A stretch of 64,000 nucleotides of DNA, from the NCBI GenBank assembly GCA_017937655.1, contig JAGBDE010000001.1, forward strand, positions 1 to 64,000, written 5' to 3'. Below, in pieces: positions 26,133 to 34,314 of this stretch. Origin of the DNA: Clostridia bacterium. Lineage in GTDB: Bacteria > Bacillota > Clostridia > Christensenellales > Aristaeellaceae. The notes beneath the pieces are model-generated. The model searched no databases. It had not been told where the DNA came from and saw nothing but the letters and a program-made list of their open reading frames with translations. Made by a program: the position numbers and the translations under genes. The first letter of the stretch is position 1, and every line of letters starts with the position of its first letter.

Positions 26133-26158
26133 ATAGTATGTTTAGAATGGATTTGCAA
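26130..26158 (-). promoter_or_regulatory. Promoter of the LysR gene, sharing its -35 box with the opposite promoter
   Basis: On the minus strand, TTGCAA (26158-26153) and TATAAT (26135-26130) are 17 bases apart. TTGCAA is its own reverse complement and also serves as the -35 box of the rightward promoter. Confidence 0.65.
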
Positions 26159-26181
26159 TCCCATATTTTTGGGTGTACAAT
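26153..26181 (+). promoter_or_regulatory. Promoter of the T-box leader and ABC transporter operon
   Basis: TTGCAA (26153-26158) and TACAAT (26176-26181) are 17 bases apart. Transcription would begin near 26188, just ahead of the T-box leader. Confidence 0.65.
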
Positions 26182-26224
26182 AAGCACGTCTTCAAGAAGA
26201 CATCAACCTCACCAAATGGAAATG

Positions 26225-26490
26225 CGTTTGAGCAGAAAGAGTAACTGGGAGAAAAGCTTCAGAGAAATGCCGGTTGGTGCAAGGCATCAGTAATATCTCA
26301 GCGAAGTTCATTCTGTAAGCGGTGTGCTGAACCAGTAGTAGGCACAACGGGTGCGACCGTTACATCGCTAAGACTTTCTCCCGCCGCATGGTTGGGCCGA
26401 AGCCTGATAAGGCATATTTCGTAAGAAATGTGCAAAACAGAGTGGTAACACGTTCAAGCGTCCCTGTATTGCAAAAATACAGGGTTTTTT
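26225..26490 (+). ncRNA. T-box riboswitch leader, specifier probably UUC (Phe)
   Basis: The leader has the main T-box landmarks. They are a Stem I base GCAGAA/TTCTGT (26232-26237 and 26310-26315), an AGTA-type loop motif (26240 region), an AGAGA box and a GGTTGGTGCAAGGC distal loop. The T-box sequence AGAGTGGTAACACG lies at 26439-26452, followed by a perfect terminator (26462-26490). In the specifier loop GCGAAGTTCA the codon position before an A reads TTC (26307-26309). The bulge TGGT would pair with a tRNA end whose discriminator base is A. That fits tRNA-Phe and argues against tRNA-Trp, which has G. Uncharged tRNA binding would favour antitermination and transporter expression. The codon register was read by eye. 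Confidence 0.85.
26462..26490 (+). terminator. Regulated terminator of the T-box leader
   Basis: CCCTGTATT (26462-26470) pairs perfectly with AATACAGGG (26476-26484) over GCAAA, followed by six T. The competing antiterminator would use the T-box sequence at 26439-26452. Confidence 0.92.
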
Positions 26491-26551
26491 CATTGCTTTT
26501 CTCATCCGACACGGATGGCGAAATAGATTTGATTTATTGGAGGAAACGAAC

Positions 26552-27466
26552 ATGAAAAAGACGATCTCTATGCTGCTGACCCTCGTAATGCTGCTTGCCC
26601 TTTGCTGCAGCGCCTATGCCGATAACTACACCGTTGGCGTTTGCCAGCTGATGGTTCACGATTCTCTGGACCAGGCCACCCAAGGCTTCTGCGACGCCAT
26701 GAACAAGACCATGCAGGAAGCGGGCCACACCGTGGACATCGACGTGCAGGTTGCAGGCGACGCCTCCCTTTGCACCACCGTTGTCAATGCCTTCAGCGCA
26801 AAGCGGGTGGACCTGATCATGGCCAACGCCACGCCTTCTCTGCTGGCTGCCGCCAACATGACCGATAAGATCCCCGTGCTGGGCACCTCCGTCACGGACT
26901 ATGCCGACACCTTCGCCGGCGACATCCCCGCCAACGTGACCGGTACTTCCGACGCCGTGCCCTTCGCCGAGCAGGCCCAGATGATGATCGACAGCCTTGG
27001 CCTGGTGGCAGGCGACCAGGTTGGCGTGCTCTATTGCACCAACGAGTCCAACTCCCTGATCCAGTACGAGGCCGTGAAGGCTCTGTTCGAGGAAAAGGGC
27101 ATTGTGGTCAAGGCCTACACCTTCTCCGAGACCACCGAGCTGCAGGCTGTGACCACCTCCATGGCCGGCGAATGCAAGGCTGTGTACATTCCTTCCGATA
27201 ACACCGTCGCTGCAAATGACACCATTGTTGGTACCATCTGCACCGAAAACAACATTCCCGTATACACCAGCTACGGCGGATCCATCTGCTATGCCAGCCT
27301 GGCCATCGATTACTACCAGCTGGGCTACGAAACCGGCCTGATGGCTGCGGATATCCTGCTCAACGGCAAGGCTCCTGCCGATCTGGAAATCAAGACCCTG
27401 ACTCCCACCGTCACCTACAACGAGGAACTGTGCGGCCAGCTGGGAATTGAGGTTCCCGCCAACTGA
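26552..27466 (+). CDS. ABC transporter substrate-binding protein, TrpX-like family
   Basis: This protein of about 304 residues starts MKKTISMLLTLVMLLALCCS with a probable cut after A-Y-A. The mature part (NYTVGVCQLMVHDSLDQATQ) has the two-lobed fold of the ABC_sub_bind (PF04392) family. That family includes TrpX of streptococci. An in-frame TTG at 26537 is rejected because TTGGAGG is correctly spaced for the ATG at 26552. The T-box leader upstream implies an amino-acid substrate, most likely Phe or another aromatic. Cell-surface location; it lacks a good lipobox. First gene of a three-gene transporter operon. Confidence 0.87.
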   Translation: MKKTISMLLTLVMLLALCCSAYADNYTVGVCQLMVHDSLDQATQGFCDAMNKTMQEAGHTVDIDVQVAGDASLCTTVVNAFSAKRVDLIMANATPSLLAAANMTDKIPVLGTSVTDYADTFAGDIPANVTGTSDAVPFAEQAQMMIDSLGLVAGDQVGVLYCTNESNSLIQYEAVKALFEEKGIVVKAYTFSETTELQAVTTSMAGECKAVYIPSDNTVAANDTIVGTICTENNIPVYTSYGGSICYASLAIDYYQLGYETGLMAADILLNGKAPADLEIKTLTPTVTYNEELCGQLGIEVPAN

Positions 27467-27503
27467 TCCAAAGAACAAAGTAAACGTAAGAAGAGGTTAG
27501 AAT

Positions 27504-28427
27504 ATGGCATTCCTGTACGCATTGCCCGGCGCCGTGGCAGAGGGATTGATCTGGGGCCTGATGGGTATTGGTGTTTACATTTCCTATAAAATTCTGGACA
27601 TCGCAGACCTGACGGTTGATGGTTCCATTTGCACAGGCGCCTGCGTCTGCGCCGTGCTGTTGGGCAAAGGCGTGCCGGTTTGGATCAGCGTTCTGGCAGC
27701 GCTGCTGGCAGGCGCATTGGCCGGTGTAGTGACTGGTTTGCTGCACACCGCGCTGGGCATTCCGTCCATACTGGCCGGCATCCTGACCCAGCTCATGCTC
27801 TATTCCGTCAACCTGTGTATCCTGGGCGGAAAGTCTCTGGTGGCCATCAACCCCAGGGCCAACAATCTGTGGGTTCACATGAGCGACAACCCTGCCTCCA
27901 TCCTGGCCATGGTCATCATGGTTGCGGTGGTCATCATCGGCCTGTGGCAGTTCTTCTACACAGAAATCGGCCTGACGTTGAAATCCACCGGCGATAATCC
28001 TGACATGAGCCGGGCACAGGGCGTGAACGTGAAGCTGAACAAAGTGGTTGGTCTGGCCATCGCCAATGGCATCGTAGCCCTGGCCGGGGCGATGCTGGCC
28101 CAGTACAAGGGTTCTGCCAACATCAACGACGGCCGAGGCGCCATCGTCATCGGCCTGGCTGCCATATTCATCGGCCTGTCCGTCTCTATGAAGATCAAAC
28201 CCAATTTTGTGGTCAGCCTCATCGGCGTACTGGGCGGCGGGATCATTTACTACATTGTGTACAATTTCGTGATCCTGATGGGCCTGAAAACAGATTACCT
28301 GAAAATGCTCTCAGCCATCATCGTGGCCATTTTCCTCTCTGTTCCTTACCTAAAGAGCGAGTATTTCACCAAGCAAAAATCCTTGCAACCTGACGGAACG
28401 GAAAACGGAGGTGGCAGCCATGCTTAA
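27504..28427 (+). CDS. ABC transporter permease (TrpY-like)
   Basis: This 307-residue integral membrane protein has about eight to nine hydrophobic helices and belongs to the branched-chain/BPD_transp_2 permease type that pairs with PF04392 receptors. The conserved internal loop STGDNPDMSRAQGVNVKLNK is the expected contact with the ATPase. Starts 37 bases after the receptor gene, and its end overlaps the ATPase gene by 8 bases. It probably forms a homodimeric amino-acid import channel. Confidence 0.9.
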   Translation: MAFLYALPGAVAEGLIWGLMGIGVYISYKILDIADLTVDGSICTGACVCAVLLGKGVPVWISVLAALLAGALAGVVTGLLHTALGIPSILAGILTQLMLYSVNLCILGGKSLVAINPRANNLWVHMSDNPASILAMVIMVAVVIIGLWQFFYTEIGLTLKSTGDNPDMSRAQGVNVKLNKVVGLAIANGIVALAGAMLAQYKGSANINDGRGAIVIGLAAIFIGLSVSMKIKPNFVVSLIGVLGGGIIYYIVYNFVILMGLKTDYLKMLSAIIVAIFLSVPYLKSEYFTKQKSLQPDGTENGGGSHA

Positions 28428-29214
28428 GATCACCAACCTGCAAAAAACCTTCAACCCGGGAACTGTGAATGCCAAAACCGCGCTGAACGGCCTGAACCTG
28501 GAACTGCAAGACGGGGACTTTGTCACCGTGATTGGCGGCAACGGAGCAGGCAAATCCACCCTGCTCAATGCCATCGCGGGCGTGTGGAAGCCGGACTACG
28601 GAACCATCGCCATCGACGGCGTGGACGTGACCCATATGCCCGAGCACAAACGGGCCAAATTCCTGGGCAGAGTATTTCAGGATCCCATGAAGGGAACCTC
28701 GCCCGATATGGAAATTGCGGAAAATTTGGCCATTGCCTCCAAGCGGGGCGTGAAGCGCAGGTTTGTCCGGGGCGTGAAAAAGGCCGACCGGGAGACCTTC
28801 AAGGAAATGCTTGCGTCGCTGGATCTGGGCCTGGAAAACCGACTGTCAACGAAGGTTGGTCTGCTTTCCGGCGGACAGCGTCAGGCAGTCACCCTGCTGA
28901 TGGCCACCATGAACCGCCCGAAACTCCTGCTTTTGGACGAGCACACCGCCGCGCTGGATCCCAAAACTGCGGCAAAGGTGCTGGAACTGACGGATCAAAT
29001 CGTTCAGAAAAACAAGCTGACCACTTTGATGATCACCCACAACATGCGGGACGCCATCGCCCACGGAAACCGGCTGATCATGATGCATGAAGGCAACATC
29101 ATCATTGACGTTTCCGGCGAGGAAAAGAAAAACCTTACCGTGGAGCAGCTGCTGGGCCTGTTCACCCAGGCCAGCGGCGGCGGAGTTGTGAACGACCGCA
29201 TGGTTCTGAGCTGA
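28420..29214 (+). CDS. ABC transporter ATP-binding protein (TrpZ-like)
   Basis: This ATPase of about 264 residues has Walker A GGNGAGKST, signature LSGGQRQA, Walker B LLLLDEHTAALD with the catalytic Glu, and H-loop MITHNM. GGAGG at 28407-28411 is 8 bases before the ATG at 28420, so the in-frame GTG at 28411 is not preferred. The start overlaps the permease end, implying translational coupling. It energises import of the presumed aromatic amino acid. The E-H-T-A-A-L-D variant after Walker B is typical of this transporter subfamily. Confidence 0.92.
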   Translation: MLKITNLQKTFNPGTVNAKTALNGLNLELQDGDFVTVIGGNGAGKSTLLNAIAGVWKPDYGTIAIDGVDVTHMPEHKRAKFLGRVFQDPMKGTSPDMEIAENLAIASKRGVKRRFVRGVKKADRETFKEMLASLDLGLENRLSTKVGLLSGGQRQAVTLLMATMNRPKLLLLDEHTAALDPKTAAKVLELTDQIVQKNKLTTLMITHNMRDAIAHGNRLIMMHEGNIIIDVSGEEKKNLTVEQLLGLFTQASGGGVVNDRMVLS

Positions 29215-29223
29215 TTCACGCAA

Positions 29224-29255
29224 AAAGAAGCACATCCGCTTGGATGTGCTTCTTT
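29224..29255. terminator. Bidirectional terminator between converging genes
   Basis: AAAGAAGCACATCC (29224-29237) pairs perfectly with GGATGTGCTTCTTT (29242-29255) over GCTT. It serves the transporter operon and, on the minus strand, the hydrolase gene ending at 29258. Confidence 0.9.
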
Positions 29256-29257
29256 GC

Positions 29258-30064
29258 TTACTCGTTCAGGAATGCCATGACCCTGGGATAGAAATCCCTG
29301 GCTTCTTCGTAGGCACCGTGGCCCAGGTCAGGGTAAAGGAACAGCTTGCTGCCGGAAATGTTTTCCGCCAATTCCCTGGAAGCTTCCCCGCCGACAATCT
29401 GGTCCTTATTGCCGCCCACCACCAGCGTGGGGCAGGTGATTCTGTCAAGCTGGGAGAAGGCATCGTGGGTAATACAGGCGTTGGCCTGCACCAGAAAACG
29501 GTCGAAGCTCTTTGGTTTGCCCACCCGGGTCATGATGGGGTAAGCCAGGCGGTATTTTTTCAGGTAGGTTTCCGTGTAGGATTTTTCTGCCACGTCGATG
29601 AAAAGGCTGGCGTAGTCGTCGTTTTTGGCATACTCCATCCATTTGGGGATGACGGTCTGCACAACGTCGTTCTGCCGGGCCAAAGTGACGGCAAGCACCA
29701 GCTTGCGCACTTTCTGCGGAAAATGGATGGCCAGCTGCTGGGCGATCATCCCGCCCATGGACACGCCCAGGACATCAGCCTGGGAAATACCCAGCAGATC
29801 CATGGCTGTGGCCAGGTCATTGGCCATATCCAGGGTGGAACAGCCTTCGGGCAGATGATTCTTGCGGCTGAAGGTATAGACCGTATGGGTTTTGGTATAT
29901 TTAGCAAACATGCAGGCGAAGGGTAAAGCCTTGCCTTTGACGGTGATCAGGCCGTCGCCCAGACCGGGGAGCATGATCAGGATCTTTTCACCGCTGCCAA
30001 AGCGGACGTAGTCCATGGTGGTATCGCCCATGGAAAGGGTGCCGTTCTTGGCGTTGAAAAGCAT
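29258..30064 (-). CDS. Alpha/beta-hydrolase-fold protein
   Basis: This cytoplasmic protein has about 268 residues when started at the ATG at 30064. GCGAGG precedes that ATG; the longer frame from 30094 lacks such a site. The oxyanion region is LIMLPGLGDGL, the nucleophile elbow is GVSMGGMIAQQ, and the Asp and His motifs are LVVGGNKDQIVGG and DLGHGAYEE. Fits esterase or C-C hydrolase members of the MenH/BphD-like group; the substrate is unknown. It lies about 60 bases downstream of the CofE-like gene on the same strand, so read-through is possible despite the hairpin between them. Confidence 0.85.
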   Translation of the reverse strand: MLFNAKNGTLSMGDTTMDYVRFGSGEKILIMLPGLGDGLITVKGKALPFACMFAKYTKTHTVYTFSRKNHLPEGCSTLDMANDLATAMDLLGISQADVLGVSMGGMIAQQLAIHFPQKVRKLVLAVTLARQNDVVQTVIPKWMEYAKNDDYASLFIDVAEKSYTETYLKKYRLAYPIMTRVGKPKSFDRFLVQANACITHDAFSQLDRITCPTLVVGGNKDQIVGGEASRELAENISGSKLFLYPDLGHGAYEEARDFYPRVMAFLNE

Positions 30065-30091
30065 AGTGTACCTCGCTTTGAACATATGAAA

Positions 30092-30117
30092 CATGCCCGG
30101 GCAAGCGTCCGGGCATG
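30092..30117 (-). terminator. Hairpin between the CofE-like and hydrolase genes
   Basis: CATGCCCGG (30092-30100) pairs perfectly with CCGGGCATG (30109-30117). On the minus strand it is followed only by a short TTTCAT, so termination may be partial. Confidence 0.5.
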
Positions 30118-30124
30118 AAATGCA

Positions 30125-31315
30125 TCAGTTGGTGTAGTTGTCGAAGTAGCCCTGGATGTAGATAACAGGGGTGCCCTTGTCGCCGCTGCCGCTGGTCAGG
30201 TCACACAGGGAGCCGATCAGGTCGGTCAGCTGACGGGGCGTGGTGCCCTCGGAGGCCATGTTGCCCACCAGGTTGCTGTCCTTCTGGCGGATCTGCTGGG
30301 AAATAGCTTCCTTCAGCTCGTCGCCGGACAGGTTGGCAAAGTCGTTATCCGCCAGGTACTTGAGTTTGAGCTCGTTGGGGGTGCCGGCCAGGCCGTCGGT
30401 GTAGCCGGGGGAAACCACCGGGTCGGCCAGTTCCCAGATCTTGCCCACGGGATCCTTGAAAGCGCCGTCGCCGTAGACCAGCACTTCCACCTTCTTGCCG
30501 GTCTTGGCCAGCATCTTCTGCTGCACATCCTCGGCAAAGGCTTTGCTGTCACGGGGGAAGAGCTTCACGGTGTCCTCGGTGGCCTTGTTGGAGCCCAGCA
30601 GGCCGCAGAAATCGTTGTAGCCGCTGCCGTTCACAGGGGCGTTCAGGATTTCGTCCATGCAGAGCACGGTCTTGGCGCCGGCCTTGTTCAGGCGGCGCTG
30701 GGTGCGCTTGCGGGTGTGAATATCGCAGCACAGAACGCTGTCAGTATAGTCCAGGATGGCGTTGGCGCGGTTGGCAAAAATGATTTCGCACTCGCAGCCG
30801 CAGCTTTCCACCAGCTTCTTGTAATAGTCCACGTAATCCACGCCGGTGAAGGGGTGCAGGGTGTAGCCAAACAGCTCGCGATACTTGGCTTCGTCCAGCA
30901 CGTCGGTGTAGGGATCCACGCCCTTCTCATCCAGCAGATCCTCGTCAAAGAGGTGGTTGCCCACTTCGTCAGAGGGGTAGCTGAGCATCAGGGTGATTTT
31001 CTTCATTGCCATGGCCATGCCGCGCAGGCAGATGGCAAAACGGTTGCGGCTGAGGATGGGGAAGATGACGCCGATGTGGTCGCAGCCAAACTTGGCGGCA
31101 ACGTCGTCAGCAATATCCTTCACGGAAGCGTAATTTCCCTGGGCGCGGGCCACGACGGATTCGGTGATGCCGATCACGTCCTTTGTGCCGATTTCGATCT
31201 TTTCGCTCTGAAGCATGTTGCAAACGCTTTCGGTTACGATGGCTGCCAGATCTTCGCCTTCACGGATGATGGGGGTACGCACACCGCGTGCTACAGTACC
31301 TACGGTTCTTTCCAT
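30125..31315 (-). CDS. Coenzyme F420-0:L-glutamate ligase (CofE)-family protein
   Basis: This protein of about 396 residues starts MERTVGTVARGVRTPIIREG and contains the CofE-type core (IGTKDVIGITESVVARAQGN, then DIADDVAAKFG and HIGVIFPILSRNRFAICLRG). CofE adds glutamate to coenzyme F420. No other F420 gene occurs in the window, and most Clostridia do not make F420, so the true acceptor here is probably different. The ATG at 31315 follows AAAGGACG; the longer frame to 31399 would begin upstream of the predicted promoter. Divergent from a LysR regulator with overlapping promoters. The family is reasonably sure, the reaction is not. Confidence 0.8.
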   Translation of the reverse strand: MERTVGTVARGVRTPIIREGEDLAAIVTESVCNMLQSEKIEIGTKDVIGITESVVARAQGNYASVKDIADDVAAKFGCDHIGVIFPILSRNRFAICLRGMAMAMKKITLMLSYPSDEVGNHLFDEDLLDEKGVDPYTDVLDEAKYRELFGYTLHPFTGVDYVDYYKKLVESCGCECEIIFANRANAILDYTDSVLCCDIHTRKRTQRRLNKAGAKTVLCMDEILNAPVNGSGYNDFCGLLGSNKATEDTVKLFPRDSKAFAEDVQQKMLAKTGKKVEVLVYGDGAFKDPVGKIWELADPVVSPGYTDGLAGTPNELKLKYLADNDFANLSGDELKEAISQQIRQKDSNLVGNMASEGTTPRQLTDLIGSLCDLTSGSGDKGTPVIYIQGYFDNYTN

Positions 31316-31361
31316 AACCAGTCGTCCTTTCGATTGCCTGGCATATTGGCAGGCATAGTCT

Positions 31362-31390
31362 TTGACTTGACAAACACATTGTACTATACT
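31362..31390 (+). promoter_or_regulatory. Rightward promoter of the second LysR gene
   Basis: TTGACT (31362-31367) and TATACT (31385-31390) are 17 bases apart. A second set, TTGACA (31367-31372) with TATGCT (31390-31395), also has 17. Both overlap the leftward promoter of the CofE-like gene. Confidence 0.65.
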
Positions 31391-31406
31391 ATGCTTCATA
31401 AGTAAA
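31378..31406 (-). promoter_or_regulatory. Leftward promoter of the CofE-like gene
   Basis: On the minus strand, TTTACT (31406-31401) and TACAAT (31383-31378) are 17 bases apart. It physically overlaps the rightward LysR promoter, so the two are probably mutually exclusive. Confidence 0.6.
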
Positions 31407-31456
31407 GATTAGATTATTGCTGTTTTGATTAGTATTTCTAATAACGGAGGATGGAT

Positions 31457-32329
31457 ATGAAGGGGAAATTCTCGCTGGATTCCTACCGGGTATTTTCGGA
31501 AGTGTACGAATGCTGCTCCTTTACCGAGGCGGCAGCCCGGCTGTACGTGACCCAGAGCGCTGTCAGCCAGAGCATCCGCCAGCTGGAAGCCATGCTGGAA
31601 GTGCAGCTGTTTGTGCGTTCCGGCCGTGCGGTGAAACCCACGGTGGAGGCCAAGGAGCTGTACGCCATGATCGCCCCGGCGCTGGAAACCATCGGCGAGG
31701 CCGAGGACAAGCTGGAGATGTTCAAGCAGTTCCGGGAAGGTTCTCTTCGGATCGGCGCGGCGGATACGGTGGCCCGCCGGTTTCTGCTGCCGTATCTGCA
31801 AAAATGGCACGACCAGTACCCCGGCGTGCGCATTGAGATGATCAACCGCACCAGCACCGAGGCCTTCCGGCTGCTGGCTGCCGGAAAAATCGATATGGCC
31901 TTTGTGAACTCTCCCATTTCCGAGGAAAAGCTGTCCCGGAAGTGCTGCCTCAAGCTGCACGACGTGTTCGTGGCAGGGGAGAAATACAAGCATCTCAAAG
32001 GCAAAAAGCTGACTCGGGAGGAAATCGGCGCGCTGCCGCTGATCATGCTGGAAAAACTGAGCAACACCCGCCGTTGGGTGGACGAGCAGTTCCGCAACTC
32101 CGGCGTGGAACTCAACCCGGAAATTGAACTGGGCGCCCACGACCTGATGGTGGATTTTGCCCGGATCGGCCTGGGTGTATCCTGCGTCACCCGGGAGTTT
32201 TCCAACCTTTCCGGGGAATTATTCGAGCTGGAGCTGGCCGAGCCCCTGCCGCCTCGGGAGCTGGACCTGTGCTGGCTGGAAACCGGCAATCTGTCCGCCG
32301 CACGGCAGAAATTCATGGAAATGTTCTGA
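31457..32329 (+). CDS. LysR-family transcriptional regulator, divergent from the CofE-like gene
   Basis: This protein of about 290 residues has an N-terminal winged helix (LDSYRVFSEVYECCSFTEAA, then ARLYVTQSAVSQSIRQLE) and a LysR effector domain. GGAGG (31446-31450) abuts the ATG at 31451 and is correctly spaced for the ATG at 31457, which is therefore chosen. Divergent orientation and overlapping promoters make the CofE-like ligase the probable target. The effector is unknown. Confidence 0.9.
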   Translation: MKGKFSLDSYRVFSEVYECCSFTEAAARLYVTQSAVSQSIRQLEAMLEVQLFVRSGRAVKPTVEAKELYAMIAPALETIGEAEDKLEMFKQFREGSLRIGAADTVARRFLLPYLQKWHDQYPGVRIEMINRTSTEAFRLLAAGKIDMAFVNSPISEEKLSRKCCLKLHDVFVAGEKYKHLKGKKLTREEIGALPLIMLEKLSNTRRWVDEQFRNSGVELNPEIELGAHDLMVDFARIGLGVSCVTREFSNLSGELFELELAEPLPPRELDLCWLETGNLSAARQKFMEMF

Positions 32330-32366
32330 TGCGTTGTTTTCTTTTTGCTTAAAAACTGGGCAGAAC

Positions 32367-32395
32367 ATGCCAAATAAGTGCCTTCGTAGTATAAT
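32367..32395 (+). promoter_or_regulatory. Candidate promoter of proA
   Basis: TATAAT (32390-32395) is perfect; the -35 box ATGCCA (32367-32372) at 17 bases is a partial match. It sits 33 bases before the GTG start. Confidence 0.45.
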
Positions 32396-32427
32396 GGATG
32401 CATTCAATTTTGATGGGAGTGTTGCAT

Positions 32428-33729
32428 GTGAGCAATATCCAATTGATGGCAAAAACTGCGCGGGAGGCTGCCCTTTCCCTTTGCGCCGCCGATATCGATA
32501 CAAGAAACAAGGCCCTTTTGGCCATTGCGGACGCCATTTCCGCCAATGTGCCGGAGCTGATGGAAGTCAACAAGGTGGACGTGGAAAAAGCCACCGCCGA
32601 GAACCTGGCCGGGCCGCTGCTCAGCCGCCTGAAATTGACGGAAGCGAAGTGCCAGCGCATGGTGGACGGCCTGAAAGCTCTGGCCGCGCTGCCGGATCCC
32701 CTGGGCAAGGTATCCTACGCCATGGAACTGTCCCAGGGCCTAGAACTGTACCGGGTGGGATGCCCCATCGGCGTGGTGGGCGTGATTTTCGAAAGCCGGC
32801 CTGACGCTCTGGTGCAGATCTCTTCCCTGTGCCTGAAAAGCGGCAACGCCGTTCTGCTCAAGGGAGGACGGGAAGCCCTGCAGACCAACGCATTTTTGAC
32901 CAAGCTGATCTGCGCTGCCACGGAAGAGGTCGGTCTGCCCAAGGGCTGGTGCAGCCTGCTTCAGACCCGGGAGGACGTGGCGGAAATGCTCAAGCAGGGC
33001 GACTCCATCGACCTGATCATTCCCCGGGGCAGCAACGCCTTTGTGCGCTACATTATGCAGAACAGCGAGATCCCCGTGCTGGGCCACGCGGAAGGCCTGT
33101 GCCATGTGTATGTGGATGCAGAGTGCGACGTCGCCCAGGCGGTGAAGGTGGCTGTGGACAGCAAAACCCAGAACCTGTCCGTGTGCAATGCGGCGGAAAC
33201 CATGCTGGTGCACAAGGACGTGGCGGAAACCTTCCTGCCGCTGGTGGCGGAGCAGCTGACTGCCAAGGGTATGGCCCTTCGCGGCGACGAGCGAACCTGC
33301 CAGATCATTTCCTGCGACCCCGCCACCGAGGAAGACTGGCAGACCGAGTACCTGGACGCCATCCTGTCCATCAAGGTGGTGGACAGCCTGGACGAAGCCA
33401 TCCAGCACATCAACCATTACGGCTCCCATCATACGGACTCCATCCTCAGCACCAACATGGACAATGTGGAGCGTTTCATGACTTTGGTGGATAGCGCCGA
33501 CGTGTTCCACAACTGCTCCACCCGCTTCGCTGACGGCTTCCTGTTTGGACTTGGCGCGGAAGTGGGCATCGCAACAGGAAAAATCCATGCCCGGGGACCC
33601 ATGGGCATGGAAGGACTTTGCACTTATAAATATCGCCTGTACGGCAAGGGCCAGACCCTGACGGAGCTGAACGGGGGCGACATCAGCCTCAGCCACAAGC
33701 TGCTGCCCAACCAGCTGCCGGAACATTAA
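32428..33729 (+). CDS. proA: Glutamate-5-semialdehyde dehydrogenase (gamma-glutamyl phosphate reductase)
   Basis: This cytoplasmic enzyme of about 433 residues catalyses the second step of proline synthesis from glutamate, NADPH-dependent reduction of gamma-glutamyl phosphate. Motifs include GVVGVIFESRPDALVQISSL, LLKGGREAL, LIIPRGSNAFV and the catalytic Cys region SVCNAAETMLVH. The length matches the family. The GTG at 32428 is preferred because GGGAG lies 8 bases upstream; in-frame ATGs at 32398 and 32413 lack a site. proB is not in the window, and proC lies about 21 kb away at 54926. Its stop codon overlaps the stop of convergent bioY. Confidence 0.94.
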   Translation: MSNIQLMAKTAREAALSLCAADIDTRNKALLAIADAISANVPELMEVNKVDVEKATAENLAGPLLSRLKLTEAKCQRMVDGLKALAALPDPLGKVSYAMELSQGLELYRVGCPIGVVGVIFESRPDALVQISSLCLKSGNAVLLKGGREALQTNAFLTKLICAATEEVGLPKGWCSLLQTREDVAEMLKQGDSIDLIIPRGSNAFVRYIMQNSEIPVLGHAEGLCHVYVDAECDVAQAVKVAVDSKTQNLSVCNAAETMLVHKDVAETFLPLVAEQLTAKGMALRGDERTCQIISCDPATEEDWQTEYLDAILSIKVVDSLDEAIQHINHYGSHHTDSILSTNMDNVERFMTLVDSADVFHNCSTRFADGFLFGLGAEVGIATGKIHARGPMGMEGLCTYKYRLYGKGQTLTELNGGDISLSHKLLPNQLPEH

Positions 33730-34280
33730 AGCCGGATGGCCTTACGGAGCCTGGGGGCGATCATGGCTGCCAGAGCCGCTTTCACAATATCCAGAGGCAG
33801 GAACCAGGCGCAGTAGGTGGCCAGTAGTTCCGTGACGCCGATGGGCGCACGAAGCCAGATGCCGTTCAGCAGGGCGATGTACCCCAGCGCAACCACATAC
33901 ATAATGAAAGTACCCGCAAGGGCTGCGAGAAGATCGCAGCTCTTTTTTTGTGCAAGCAACTGGCGGACAAAGGAAGAAACCAATACAGCACAGGGAAATC
34001 CCAGGAGGAAACCAAAGCTGGGGGTCGCAATAACCGCCAGCCCGCTGACGGAGGAAAACACGGGAATGCCCATCAGCCCAAGAAAAATGTACCCAAGCAC
34101 AGCGTACAGGCCGTAGGGCGTGGGCAGCACCAACCCGGAAAGCAGGACAAAAATCAGCTGGGTGGTGAACAGAACATCGGTGCCGGGCAAAGGAAAACGG
34201 AGCAGCAGCGTGGAGGTAACCAGCAGCGCGCACATCAGCGCGGACAGGCAAAAATTCCGGATGGATGTGCTTTGCTGCAT
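33726..34280 (-). CDS. bioY: Biotin transporter S component BioY
   Basis: This membrane protein of about 184 residues has six hydrophobic segments. It has the BioY signature stretch TPYGLYAVLGYIFLGLMGIP, followed by the VFSSVSGLAVIATPSFGFLLG-type loop. BioY is the substrate-binding subunit of an energy-coupling-factor vitamin transporter. No EcfA or EcfT genes are adjacent, so it would share a general module or act alone. The ATG at 34280 follows AAAGGAGGG; the longer frame to 34496 has no support. A strong minus-strand promoter lies at 34343-34315. No BirA operator was recognised. Confidence 0.93.
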   Translation of the reverse strand: MQQSTSIRNFCLSALMCALLVTSTLLLRFPLPGTDVLFTTQLIFVLLSGLVLPTPYGLYAVLGYIFLGLMGIPVFSSVSGLAVIATPSFGFLLGFPCAVLVSSFVRQLLAQKKSCDLLAALAGTFIMYVVALGYIALLNGIWLRAPIGVTELLATYCAWFLPLDIVKAALAAMIAPRLRKAIRL

Positions 34281-34314
34281 TTCGTGTCGCCCTCCTTTGT
34301 GTTGATGCCCATTG

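Noticed and set aside
26225-26490. Tryptophan specificity of the T-box
   Set aside because: No UGG triplet fits the specifier position, and the bulge predicts a discriminator A, unlike tRNA-Trp.
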